NCBI GenBank assembly: GCA_965243715.1
Contig: CBDEVU010000017.1
Coordinates: forward strand, 1-64,000
Length of the DNA: 64,000 nt
Direction of reading: 5' to 3'
Source: UBA11606 sp965243715
GTDB lineage: Bacteria; Actinomycetota; Acidimicrobiia; Acidimicrobiales; Aldehydirespiratoraceae
Made by a program: the position numbers and the translations under genes. Below the pieces are notes generated by a model, which was not told the origin of the DNA, did no database searches, and saw only the letters and a list, made by a program, of their open reading frames with translations. Position 1 is the first letter of the stretch. The number at the start of each line of letters is the position of its first letter. Below, in pieces: positions 1-8,512 of this stretch.

Positions 1-1
1 C

Positions 2-352
2 TGGGCGATTCAGCAGTACGGCTTCGACGCGGTGATCTCGCCCCGCTTCGCCGATATCTTCGCCAACAACTGCACCAAAAACGGGCTCGTCCCAGTCACC
101 GTGTCCGCTGAGTTTAACGCTGCGTTGATGAAGGCGGTGGAGGCGAACCCGACCTTGGAGATCACGATCGACGTTGAGCGACTCACCGTAGAAGTACCCG
201 CCGCGGGCCTAGAAACCACGTTCCCCCTCGATGCAGCCACCCAAGAACGATTCATCGAGGGCCTCGACGACATCACGATCACCATGGCCCACGCTGACGA
301 CATTGCTGACTTCGAACAACGCCGACACCGCTGGTTCCCAACGACGCGCTAG
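2..352 (+). CDS. leuD: 3-isopropylmalate dehydratase small subunit (3' part)
   Basis: The gene enters from the left edge, so the start is missing. The reading frame opens with WAIQQYGFDAVISPRFADIF and continues NNCTKNGLVPV, the pattern of the LeuD swivel domain around the substrate-binding loop. It ends with the usual small-subunit tail (FIEGLDDITIT, FEQRRHRWFP). With LeuC, the family isomerises 2-isopropylmalate to 3-isopropylmalate in leucine biosynthesis. The first part, including the GSSREH-type motif, lies outside the window. An internal GTG at position 32 should not be mistaken for the start, because homology runs upstream of it to the edge. Confidence 0.9.
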   Translation, partial: WAIQQYGFDAVISPRFADIFANNCTKNGLVPVTVSAEFNAALMKAVEANPTLEITIDVERLTVEVPAAGLETTFPLDAATQERFIEGLDDITITMAHADDIADFEQRRHRWFPTTR

Positions 353-447
353 CGAACCGGCCCAAAACTTTCTCCTGATCGGGAACCGAAACTGGCGCCT
401 GGGCGTCTATGGGTGTACGATCCGTCACCTGCCGCTGGAGAAACGAC

Positions 448-2676
448 ATGCGCCGTTTTCCTTATACCGTGTTTGCCGCCCTCGCAACACTCGTTGTTAT
501 CGCCTCGACATGTAGTCGCGGCGGTAGCAATAACGACAATGGGGAGGGCCTCGTCGATATCGACGGGACCACGATCGCCTTGACGTCGGAGCTTTCGGGA
601 TTCGCCGACTGCGACGCCCTACTCGACCACCTCCACGCCGAGGCCGCTGACCGAGTTGGGCCGTACGGTTTGGAACAAAGCAACTACGGGGGCGGCAGGT
701 TCGGGGACGGGATTGCCGAGACCGCCGCGGAAGATTCGGTGTCGGCCGCCGACGAGAGTGCGTCCGCGATCCAAGACGTTGACTTCTCCGGCACCAACAT
801 CCAAGAAATTGGGGTTGACGAAGCCGACATAGTCAAGACCGACGGTGAACGAATCTACCTAGTGGCCAACGAACAGTTGATCGTCGTCGACACGGCCAGT
901 CGGAAGGTCACGGGCACCCTGCAACTCGACTCCTCTTGGCTGACCGAACTCTTCCTCAGCAACAACGAACTGCTGGTAGTCTCTGCCACCTGGCTCAACC
1001 AGAACGAGGGCGGCAACGACAGCGGCGTTCGGATACGCCGTGTCACGATTGATGCGGGCCAACCCCGTGAGCTTGAATCAGTTGTCTTAGAAGGCGACTA
1101 CGTTTCCAGTCGCACCGTTGGCGGCGTGGCTCGGGTCATCGTACGCACTCACCCCCAGCACAGCCTCGGGTTCGTGTACCCCGAGGGTAGTGCCGGGGAG
1201 GACATAGCCAGGAACGCCAACCGCGCCGCGGTTGAACAATCCTCGCTCACTGATTGGTTACCGTCGCTCACCCGATTCGATAGCGGCGCCAACCAGGTCG
1301 GCGAACCGGTCCTACCCGACTGTGGTTCGGTTCATGCCCCGACCGAGTTCGCCGGGTTTGGAGTGCTGTCGGTACTGAACATACCGGTCGGGGGCGAACT
1401 GGCTGCAGCCGCGACCACCTCGGTGCTCGCGCCCGGCGATCTCGTCTACGCATCCACAGAGTCAATTTTCGTGGCGACCCAAAACTGGTTCGGACCGATC
1501 GCCTCCGACATCGACAGCGGTGATGAGACGGCCTGGGAAGATGTCTGGACCGCTCGCCGCACGTCGATCCACCAGTTCGACCTGTCCGCCGACGGAGCCG
1601 CCTACGCTACTTCCGGCTCGGTTCCCGGCGACATTCTAAACCAATTCAGCCTCTCGGAACACGACGGGCATCTCCGAGTCGTCGCAACCACGGGTGGGTT
1701 CGCCGAGGAACCGTCAGAGACATCGGTTCACGTCTTGCGCCTTGGCGGCGACCAACTCGTTGAGGTTGGCCAAGTGGGCGACATGGGCCGAGGCGAAACG
1801 GTTCAGTCCGTCCGCTTGATAGGCAACGTGGGTTATGTCGTTACCTTCCGCCAGATTGATCCCTTCTACACCCTCGACCTGAGCCAGCCCGAAAATCCGC
1901 TGGTTGTCGGCGAACTCAAAATCCCTGGCTTCTCCTCCTATCTGCACCCCATCGGCAGCGGTCGGGTATTAGGCGTTGGCTCTGACGCCGACGAAGACGG
2001 CCGAGTCACCGGCTCCAAGGTTTCGATCTTCGACGTCAACGATCCGGCCCACCCCGCCGAGATCGCCGTCTGGACCGCACCGGGCGGATGGAACGACATC
2101 GGGTGGGAACACCGCAGCTTCTTATGGTGGGAAGCCGATCAGATCGCGGTGATACCCGTTTCCACCTACGACGAGGACCAGCACTGGGCCGGTGCCGTGG
2201 TCCTCCAAGTCGACGGAAACACCATCACTGAGGTGGGTCGTTTCGATCACCTCGAAAGCCCCCGAGAGTCAGGGACCACCGAATGCGAACAGATTACCGC
2301 CGACGATCTACCGTCAACTACCCCGGCCGAGATGCTTATCGAACTGGAATCGGCCTTAGCTAGCGGCTCTGAACTCCTCCTGCTTTGCGGAGAAGACGAA
2401 GAATTCGCGGCAGCGGGTTTCGACTGCTACACCGATCCGGAACTGCTGGAGGAAGCCCAAGAAATCGACTGGGTCATCCCCGCGGGAGAGACGCCGGTGT
2501 GGTGCTGGTCGACCGAGAATCAAATCCCGACGATCGCCCGGAGCCTAATCATCGACAGCGACGAACTGTGGACCATCAGTTCCCCCTGGGGCTATTACTC
2601 AGCCGAGAGTCCCGCCCGACTGCAAGTGAACGACCTCCACTCCCTTGAGCGACTCGAAACCGTAGACCTAGGCTAA
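448..2676 (+). CDS. Secreted beta-propeller domain lipoprotein
   Basis: A 742-residue protein. I chose the ATG at 448 rather than the in-frame codon at 409 because GGAG lies 7 nt upstream and a hydrophobic export signal follows (FAALATLVVIASTC). The Cys after this stretch could be a lipid-attachment site, although the lipobox (ASTC) is imperfect. The stretch TNIQEIGVDEADIVKTDGER is the hallmark opening of the secreted beta-propeller family (Beta_propel, PF09826), followed by repeated beta-rich blades to the C-terminus. Its biochemical role is unknown; members are extracellular or cell-surface proteins. It stands alone after leuD, and a TACGAT box near 417 could be its -10 element. Confidence 0.8.
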   Translation: MRRFPYTVFAALATLVVIASTCSRGGSNNDNGEGLVDIDGTTIALTSELSGFADCDALLDHLHAEAADRVGPYGLEQSNYGGGRFGDGIAETAAEDSVSAADESASAIQDVDFSGTNIQEIGVDEADIVKTDGERIYLVANEQLIVVDTASRKVTGTLQLDSSWLTELFLSNNELLVVSATWLNQNEGGNDSGVRIRRVTIDAGQPRELESVVLEGDYVSSRTVGGVARVIVRTHPQHSLGFVYPEGSAGEDIARNANRAAVEQSSLTDWLPSLTRFDSGANQVGEPVLPDCGSVHAPTEFAGFGVLSVLNIPVGGELAAAATTSVLAPGDLVYASTESIFVATQNWFGPIASDIDSGDETAWEDVWTARRTSIHQFDLSADGAAYATSGSVPGDILNQFSLSEHDGHLRVVATTGGFAEEPSETSVHVLRLGGDQLVEVGQVGDMGRGETVQSVRLIGNVGYVVTFRQIDPFYTLDLSQPENPLVVGELKIPGFSSYLHPIGSGRVLGVGSDADEDGRVTGSKVSIFDVNDPAHPAEIAVWTAPGGWNDIGWEHRSFLWWEADQIAVIPVSTYDEDQHWAGAVVLQVDGNTITEVGRFDHLESPRESGTTECEQITADDLPSTTPAEMLIELESALASGSELLLLCGEDEEFAAAGFDCYTDPELLEEAQEIDWVIPAGETPVWCWSTENQIPTIARSLIIDSDELWTISSPWGYYSAESPARLQVNDLHSLERLETVDLG

Positions 2677-2704
2677 AATCCTCCCTTCCGGTTCAGGCGC
2701 GGGC

Positions 2705-2710
2705 TATCGT
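2705..2710 (+). promoter_or_regulatory. Candidate leaderless -10 box (TATCGT)
   Basis: TATCGT ends 6 nt before the ATG at 2717. It fits the actinobacterial TANNNT -10 pattern, with transcription starting at or next to the start codon. No Shine-Dalgarno sequence is visible between them. Confidence 0.45.
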
Positions 2711-2716
2711 TGCGAG

Positions 2717-2950
2717 ATGGCTCTTCTACTGCGTCGCCTCGCTCGAATCCTCGGCCTGACCGCGGTTATCACCACCGTTGTCGGTCTGATCCGGTCCGTG
2801 CGACCCCGACCCAAACCAGTACCGTCGGGTACAGCCAGTTGGCCACCCCTCGTCGAACCCGACCCCGCCCCAACCCGCACCGGCCCCGTGCAGTTCACCG
2901 CCGAGTCAGTCAGCGGGAACAAAGCCGATGATCTCGCCGAAGAAAGCTAG
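2717..2950 (+). CDS. Small single-pass membrane protein, unknown function
   Basis: A 77-residue ORF with one predicted N-terminal membrane helix (ILGLTAVITTVVGLI), a basic stretch (RSVRPRPKP) and a proline-rich hydrophilic tail. I do not recognise a family. Its last 45 nt overlap the 3' end of the convergent S9 peptidase gene. The N-terminal hydrophobic segment and the TANNNT box just upstream favour a real gene, but with no homology to lean on the call is moderate. Confidence 0.5.
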   Translation: MALLLRRLARILGLTAVITTVVGLIRSVRPRPKPVPSGTASWPPLVEPDPAPTRTGPVQFTAESVSGNKADDLAEES

Positions 2951-4807
2951 TTCGGCTTCTAGGGCGGCGATAACGTTCGGCGCTTTACGAAAGCCGTGCT
3001 GTTCGCCCTCGAACAGTAGGTAAGTAACCGGCACCCCTCGGGCCTTTAGGGCACCAACAATCATCTCGGCCTGGTTCGGCGGGACAATGGCATCCTCGTC
3101 ACCTTGAAGGACGATCATCGGCGCGGAGAACTTGTCGACGTGGTTGATGGGCGACCGCGCGTCGTAGCGCTCCTTGTCGGCTGGCCACTCTCCGATCAAC
3201 CGGTCGAGGTAGCGCGACTCAAACTTGTGCGTCTCGCGGACTAGCGCTTCGAGATCGGCTACCCCGTAGCGACTCGCTCCGGCGGCGAACACGTCATGGT
3301 GGGCCAGCGCCGACAATACCGTGAAACCCCCCGCACTGCCGCCGCGAATCAATAAGCGCAACGGGTCGGCGTCGCCCCGCTCGGCTAGATAACGCGCCGC
3401 CGCCACGCAGTCGTCAACATCGGCTAAGCCCCAGCAGTAGTCCAGCGAGCGACGGTAAGCGCGTCCGTAACCGGTGGATCCTCGATAGTCGACATCGACC
3501 ACCGCAATACCGCGTGACGTCCAGTACAAGATGCCAAGTTGTAGCTGACGGCGGGCCGCACCTGTCGGGCCACCGTGGGCCAACACGAGCAACGGAGCGC
3601 CGTAGGGAGCGGCAGCCACCGCCGGATTGGTTGGCCGGTAGAACAAGGCGTGAGCGTGGGCTCCGTCGGAGGTGGGAAAGGAGATGGCTTCTGGCTCGAT
3701 AAGCAGGCCCGTAGCAACCGGAAGGGGACGACCGGCTTGTACAACCGCTCGGGTGACCGAATCGCCGTGCAGTCGCAACCGGACCACTTGGGCCTCGTGA
3801 CCAAACCCGGCCCCGACAAAGGCCACGCCGTCCGCGGTGGCCCGAAGCGAGGAGACGGTGGCGTCTGGGGTGGTGATCGTTCGCCCGTCGACGATGAACT
3901 CATCGCCGGTGGCCAACCCAGCGACCGCCACAGTATGGTCCCCGGCTACCGCCCAGCGTTGCATTCCAAACACCCAGCCGGGGGTCGGAATCTCGAACGG
4001 TCCCACTACCACCGGCGTGAGCGAGCCGTCGACCAGCGAGATCTCGAACAGGTTCCACCATTCGTCACGGTCGGTGCAGGCCAACAGGCGACCGTCGTCG
4101 GTCCAATCCGGTTGAGCCCAAGCCTCCGCCCCGTTACCCACCGCGACAACCTCGTCGCCCAACGCCGCATCGAGCAGGTGATGGACCCGCAGCGTGGTGG
4201 CATCCCACGGCATGTTGGGGTGATCCCAGGACAGCCAAGCGAGCCGCGAGCCGTCAGGCGAAATCCTTGGCGTGCTCACAAAATCCGACCCTGACCACAG
4301 GACTTCTTCGCGGCGCGGCCCGGCGGTGGCGACGGCGACTAGCTCATTCACTGGCTCGCGGTCGACGCTGTGGCTTTCGCGAACGGCAATAAACCAGCGA
4401 CCATCCGGGGTGACTCGGCCGTCGGCGTAGCGCACGCCGCGGGGAATAAGCGGCTCGGCGGTTAGAGGCCGGGGCTCTTGGCCCGCCACTAGCGATCGCA
4501 GGCGCTGATCGCTGAGGTCGACATAGTAAGCCACACCGTTGGCGATCCACCACGAACCGCCGCCGTATTCGTGGACGAGCGTGCGGACATCCGTGCCGGG
4601 GGGTGTGACTTCCTCCGCCGATCCGTCACGCCAGCGAACGAGGGCGGTGCGGCCTGCCTCCTCGGGCCGTGACTCAGCCCACCAGATATCGTCGCCATCG
4701 ACACAAATCTCAGCAATTCCCACAGCCCCGGCCACGAGGGACGCCGCGGTGATCGGCGATGGCCACTCACCAAACGGCACCTCACCAAAAGGCTGAGCCG
4801 CTGTCAC
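2906..4807 (-). CDS. S9-family (prolyl oligopeptidase-type) serine peptidase
   Basis: A 633-residue peptidase. The N-terminal two thirds has WD/propeller-like repeats (ISPDGSRLAWLSWD, PDWTDDGRLLACTD). The C-terminal alpha/beta-hydrolase carries GGSAGG (nucleophile Ser), LQGDEDAIVP (acid Asp) and EGEQHGF (His). This is the layout of the prolyl oligopeptidase/acylaminoacyl-peptidase group. It is probably cytoplasmic, as no signal peptide is seen. The GTG start overlaps the aminotransferase stop by 4 nt (GTGA), so the two genes are likely one operon with coupled translation. Exact peptide specificity cannot be read from the sequence. Confidence 0.9.
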   Translation of the reverse strand: MTAAQPFGEVPFGEWPSPITAASLVAGAVGIAEICVDGDDIWWAESRPEEAGRTALVRWRDGSAEEVTPPGTDVRTLVHEYGGGSWWIANGVAYYVDLSDQRLRSLVAGQEPRPLTAEPLIPRGVRYADGRVTPDGRWFIAVRESHSVDREPVNELVAVATAGPRREEVLWSGSDFVSTPRISPDGSRLAWLSWDHPNMPWDATTLRVHHLLDAALGDEVVAVGNGAEAWAQPDWTDDGRLLACTDRDEWWNLFEISLVDGSLTPVVVGPFEIPTPGWVFGMQRWAVAGDHTVAVAGLATGDEFIVDGRTITTPDATVSSLRATADGVAFVGAGFGHEAQVVRLRLHGDSVTRAVVQAGRPLPVATGLLIEPEAISFPTSDGAHAHALFYRPTNPAVAAAPYGAPLLVLAHGGPTGAARRQLQLGILYWTSRGIAVVDVDYRGSTGYGRAYRRSLDYCWGLADVDDCVAAARYLAERGDADPLRLLIRGGSAGGFTVLSALAHHDVFAAGASRYGVADLEALVRETHKFESRYLDRLIGEWPADKERYDARSPINHVDKFSAPMIVLQGDEDAIVPPNQAEMIVGALKARGVPVTYLLFEGEQHGFRKAPNVIAALEAELAFFGEIIGFVPAD

Positions 4808-6009
4808 GACAAGGTCTCGAGGAACTCGGCGATGCGACCGACACCTTCGGCTAAATCGTCGTCGCCCAAAGCGAACGACAAACGAGCCCCACCGCCGATC
4901 CCGAATGCTTCCCCGGGCACAATAGCCACTTTGGCGTGTTCGAGCAGAGCGTTAGCCAAGTCGATCGTGGTGCTGAGGGTAGTGCCCTGGAATTCACGAC
5001 CCAGAAAAGCGCTGAGATCGGGGTAGGCGTAAAACGCCCCCTGCGGTTCGAGGCACACCACCCCATCGACTCGGCTCAGCCGCGAGTGCATGGCGAGGCG
5101 CCGCCGATCGAAAGCGGCGCGCATTTCGACTACCGCGTCGAGGGGACCAGACACTGCGGCTAGGGCCGCCATCTGGGTCACGTTGGCCACGTTGCTGGTG
5201 CAGTGCGATTGCAGATTCTGCGCCGCTTTGACAACATCGGGCGGACCAATCATCCAACCAACCCGCCAACCAGTCATGGCGTAGGTCTTGGCCACGCCGT
5301 TCAACACGATGCACGTCTCGGCGATCTCAGGCACAACAACGGGCAGCGAATGGTGCTCATTATCGCCATACACCAAGTGTTCGTATATTTCGTCGGTGAT
5401 GATCCAAACACCGTTGGCGACCGCCCAACGGCCAATCGCTTCAATGTCGTCCAACGGATAGACCGCGCCGGTCGGGTTCGACGGTGACACGAAAACCAGC
5501 GCTTTGGTGTTCTCGGTCTTAGCCGCGTCGAGTTGAGCGACGGTAACCCGAAAACCGTTGGCCGCGTCGGTGATGAGTGGAACGGTGATCCCGCCCGCCA
5601 GCGCGATGGGTTCGGGGTAGGTGGTCCAGTACGGGGTCGGCAACAGGACCTCATCGCCGGGATTGATAAGCGCCGCGAAGCAGTTATACACCGCGTGCTT
5701 GCCTCCGTTGGTGACTAAAACATTGGCCGAGTCCACCACCAGTCCGCTGTCGCGCTGCGTTTTGACGACAATCGCTTCTTTTAGTTCCCGAAGCCCTCCC
5801 ACCGCGGAATATTTGTGATGTTTCGGGTTGCGGCACGCCACGACGGCGGCCTCAACGATGTGTTCTGGGGTGGCGAAATCGGGTTCACCGGCCCCAAAGC
5901 CGATGACGTTTTCACCAGCCGCTTTTAGCGCTTTGGCCTGGTTAGAAACGGCCAGTGTGGCCGAAGGGGCGATGGCGCCGACGCGCCGAGAAATCCGGTC
6001 CGAGGTCAT
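4804..6009 (-). CDS. aspC: PLP-dependent aspartate-type aminotransferase
   Basis: A 401-residue class I aminotransferase. Visible motifs are GAGEPDFATPEHI, VTNGGKHAVYNC, SPSNPTGAVYP and the PLP lysine in VAKTYAMTGWRVGW. The frame is open to 6246, but that extension runs into the divergent serC gene. The ATG at 6009 gives the normal N-terminus (MTSDRISRRVGAIAPSATL) and has a TATGGT box 6 nt upstream. It is likely an aspartate or broad-specificity aminotransferase of amino-acid metabolism. It is translationally coupled to the S9 peptidase gene downstream. Confidence 0.92.
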   Translation of the reverse strand: MTSDRISRRVGAIAPSATLAVSNQAKALKAAGENVIGFGAGEPDFATPEHIVEAAVVACRNPKHHKYSAVGGLRELKEAIVVKTQRDSGLVVDSANVLVTNGGKHAVYNCFAALINPGDEVLLPTPYWTTYPEPIALAGGITVPLITDAANGFRVTVAQLDAAKTENTKALVFVSPSNPTGAVYPLDDIEAIGRWAVANGVWIITDEIYEHLVYGDNEHHSLPVVVPEIAETCIVLNGVAKTYAMTGWRVGWMIGPPDVVKAAQNLQSHCTSNVANVTQMAALAAVSGPLDAVVEMRAAFDRRRLAMHSRLSRVDGVVCLEPQGAFYAYPDLSAFLGREFQGTTLSTTIDLANALLEHAKVAIVPGEAFGIGGGARLSFALGDDDLAEGVGRIAEFLETLS

Positions 6010-6015
6010 GATCTG

Positions 6016-6021
6016 ACCATA
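6016..6021 (-). promoter_or_regulatory. Candidate leaderless -10 box of aspC (TATGGT)
   Basis: Read on the minus strand, TATGGT lies 6 nt before the ATG at 6009, consistent with a leaderless transcript. It sits in the 106-nt divergent gap between aspC and serC. Confidence 0.5.
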
Positions 6022-6115
6022 CTCAACCATATTTGTTAGAGGGCACGGTAAATGATCCACTTTTTTAGGCCCCAACTCGTACGGTTTCGCCCCAGTTGCT
6101 GCCACGCTTGCACCC

Positions 6116-7237
6116 GTGACCACACCAGACATTACCATCCCGTCCGATATCTTGCCAGCCGACGGGCGTTTCGGTAGCGGCCCCACCAAGGTGCGGCCCC
6201 AAGCCGTGCAAGCTCTCGCCGATCGGGCCCAGGACTTTTTGGGCACCTCGCACCGTCAGTTGACGGTACGCCACATGGTGGCCGAGATGCGTAACGGTCT
6301 CGCCGAGTTGCTCCGCGCCCCCGATGGCTACGAAATAGTACTAGGCAACGGGGGCTCTACCGGGTTCTGGGATTGCGCCACTTTTGGACTCATCGAGAAG
6401 CGCAGCCACCACCTCAGCTTCGGTGAGTTTGGCGGCAAGTTCGCCAGCGGAATCAAACAGGCCCCCCATCTCGCCGCCCCCTCGATCGCCGAATCCGAAC
6501 CCGGTACCCATCCCCCTCTCGAAGCGGTCGCCGACGTCGACGCCTACTGCTACACCCATAACGAGACATCGACGGGAGTAATGATCGACCCGGTACGCGT
6601 TGACGACCCCGATGCGCTGATGGTGGTCGACGCCACCTCAGGGGCGGGTGGTCTGATGTTCGATCCCGACGCCACCGACGTTTACTACTTCGCACCCCAA
6701 AAAGCGCTGGCGGCCGACGGGGGCATCTGGATTGCGATGATGTCTCCCGCCGCCATCGAGCGGGTCGAAAGCCTCGCCGCAAGCGATCGCTGGATCCCCC
6801 CGTCGCTCGACCTCAAGATCGCTCTCGACAACTCCCGCAAGGATCAGACCTACAACACACCGGCGCTTTCGACGGTTTTCCTCACCGCCCAGACCGTCAA
6901 CTGGTTCAACGACAACGGGGGCCTCTCGTGGGCCGCCGGTCGTAGCAACGAATCGGCGGAGATCCTGTACGGCTGGGCCGAAGCTTCCGCCATCGCTGAT
7001 CCCTTCGTGACCATCGAGACCCAGCGCAGCAAGGTCGTGGCCACCATCGACTTCGACCAAGCGGTCGACGCGGACGTCATCTGCGACGTCCTGCGCGCTA
7101 ACGGCATTGTCGACACCAACGGCTACCGTAAGCTGGGACGCAACCAGTTGCGTATCGGCATGTTCCCCGCCATCGAACCGTCCGACACCGAAGCGCTCAC
7201 CCACTGCCTCGACTTCGTCGTCGACGCCCTGAGCTAG
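6116..7237 (+). CDS. serC: Phosphoserine aminotransferase (actinobacterial type)
   Basis: A 373-residue protein starting at GTG, directly before the conserved PADGRFGSGPTKVR. Family motifs are FLGTSHRQ, GNGGSTGFWD, VVDATSGAGG and the PLP lysine region FAPQKALAADGG. SerC makes 3-phosphoserine from 3-phosphohydroxypyruvate in serine biosynthesis. This is the shorter actinobacterial branch, not the E. coli type. It is divergent from aspC, and no clear Shine-Dalgarno sequence precedes the GTG. Confidence 0.95.
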   Translation: MTTPDITIPSDILPADGRFGSGPTKVRPQAVQALADRAQDFLGTSHRQLTVRHMVAEMRNGLAELLRAPDGYEIVLGNGGSTGFWDCATFGLIEKRSHHLSFGEFGGKFASGIKQAPHLAAPSIAESEPGTHPPLEAVADVDAYCYTHNETSTGVMIDPVRVDDPDALMVVDATSGAGGLMFDPDATDVYYFAPQKALAADGGIWIAMMSPAAIERVESLAASDRWIPPSLDLKIALDNSRKDQTYNTPALSTVFLTAQTVNWFNDNGGLSWAAGRSNESAEILYGWAEASAIADPFVTIETQRSKVVATIDFDQAVDADVICDVLRANGIVDTNGYRKLGRNQLRIGMFPAIEPSDTEALTHCLDFVVDALS

Positions 7238-7278
7238 GGCGTCACGCCGAACCAAGCCAAGCCGTGTCGCCGCCGGTA

Positions 7279-8472
7279 CTATCGGGGCAGTCCGAGCACT
7301 CGCTCCCCTATCACGTTGCGCTGAATCTGGTTCGATCCGCCGTAGATCGTATGGGCTCGGCTGTAAAGAAACGTGCGTTGCGCCCGGCCGATTCGATAAT
7401 CGACCCCGTCCGAGGACGACGCATCACTGCCCGCCACCATTCCCGCTGTTCCCGCCACCATTATCGCCAATTCGCCCATTCGACGATGCCAACCCGCCCA
7501 GAACAACTTTCCGATCGACGCCTCGGGGCCGGGAACCGCATCGTGGGCGAGCGCGGTGAGCATGCGTAGCTGATTATAGCGGAGCACCTCGAGGCGAATG
7601 TAGGACTCGGTGAGCGCTTGACGAACCACGGGATCGGCGGCGCGACTGTTGGCCCGCGCGGTCGCCACGAGATCGTCGAACTCTTGGCGGAAGCTAACTT
7701 GCTGGCCCAGCGTTGACGCCCCCCGCTCAAAAGCGAGCGTGCCCATGGCGACCCTCCAGCCGTTGCCGACGCCGCCCACCACCAGATCCTCGTCGGTTAG
7801 CGCATTAGAGAAGAAGGTCTCGTTGAACTCGGTGCCGCCCGTGATTTGCACGATCGGTCGAATCTCCACCCCGTCCTGGCTCATCGGCACTAGCAGGTAG
7901 CTGAGACCGGCGTGGCGCACCGATCCGGCCTCTGTGCGGGCAACGACGAAGATCCAGTCGGCGAACTGAGCCAGCGAGGTCCACACCTTTTGCCCGTTGA
8001 TGATCCACTGTCCGTCCCGCAACTCCGCCCGGGTTCTGACATTGGCGAGGTCGGATCCCGCCTCCGGTTCGGAGTAGCCCTGACACCAGAACTCTTCGGC
8101 GGACAGGATTTTGGGAACGAAGCGAAGCTGTTGGACTTCATCGCCGAAGGCCATGAGGGTGGGCCCCAACAAGGTCACCCCCAGGTTGGGCATCCGGCCC
8201 GGCGCTTGGGCCTCAACGCAAGTGATATGAAACACAACCTGCTCGGCGAGCGAGCAGCCCCGACCACCGATCGAAGCCGGAAAGTCGAGCCCCAGCCAGC
8301 CTCCCGTCGCCAGTTCTCGTTCCCATTCGATCTGCACTTCGGCGGGGATGTCCTCTTGGCCGGTTAGGCCCCGGCCGCGATACTGGCCGAACTCGCCAGC
8401 TAGGTGCTCTTCGAGCCAGGTGCGAACCTCGTCCTGGAAGCTGACCAAAGCCGGGTCGAAGCGGAGGTCCAT
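7279..8472 (-). CDS. Acyl-CoA dehydrogenase
   Basis: A 397-residue flavoprotein of the acyl-CoA dehydrogenase family. Features are WCQGYSEPEAGSDLA (FAD/substrate loop), INGQKVWTS, and the C-terminal GGSNQIQRNVIGERVLGLP. It would oxidise an acyl-CoA to the enoyl-CoA, passing electrons to ETF. Chain-length or substrate class cannot be told by eye. It is divergent from two acyl-CoA ligases, which supports a shared fatty or aromatic acid degradation unit. Confidence 0.9.
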   Translation of the reverse strand: MDLRFDPALVSFQDEVRTWLEEHLAGEFGQYRGRGLTGQEDIPAEVQIEWERELATGGWLGLDFPASIGGRGCSLAEQVVFHITCVEAQAPGRMPNLGVTLLGPTLMAFGDEVQQLRFVPKILSAEEFWCQGYSEPEAGSDLANVRTRAELRDGQWIINGQKVWTSLAQFADWIFVVARTEAGSVRHAGLSYLLVPMSQDGVEIRPIVQITGGTEFNETFFSNALTDEDLVVGGVGNGWRVAMGTLAFERGASTLGQQVSFRQEFDDLVATARANSRAADPVVRQALTESYIRLEVLRYNQLRMLTALAHDAVPGPEASIGKLFWAGWHRRMGELAIMVAGTAGMVAGSDASSSDGVDYRIGRAQRTFLYSRAHTIYGGSNQIQRNVIGERVLGLPR

Positions 8473-8478
8473 TTCCGA

Positions 8479-8484
8479 ATCGTA
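8479..8484 (-). promoter_or_regulatory. Candidate leaderless -10 box of acyl-CoA dehydrogenase (TACGAT)
   Basis: On the minus strand TACGAT ends 6 nt before the ATG at 8472. It fits the TANNNT pattern seen before many genes of this window. Confidence 0.45.
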
Positions 8485-8512
8485 GCCCCCCGACTATGGC
8501 AAGATCTCGACC

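Noticed and set aside
6010..6246. Upstream extension of the aminotransferase gene
   Set aside because: It runs into the divergent serC gene and lacks similarity; ATG 6009 gives the usual N-terminus and has a -10 box at 6016.
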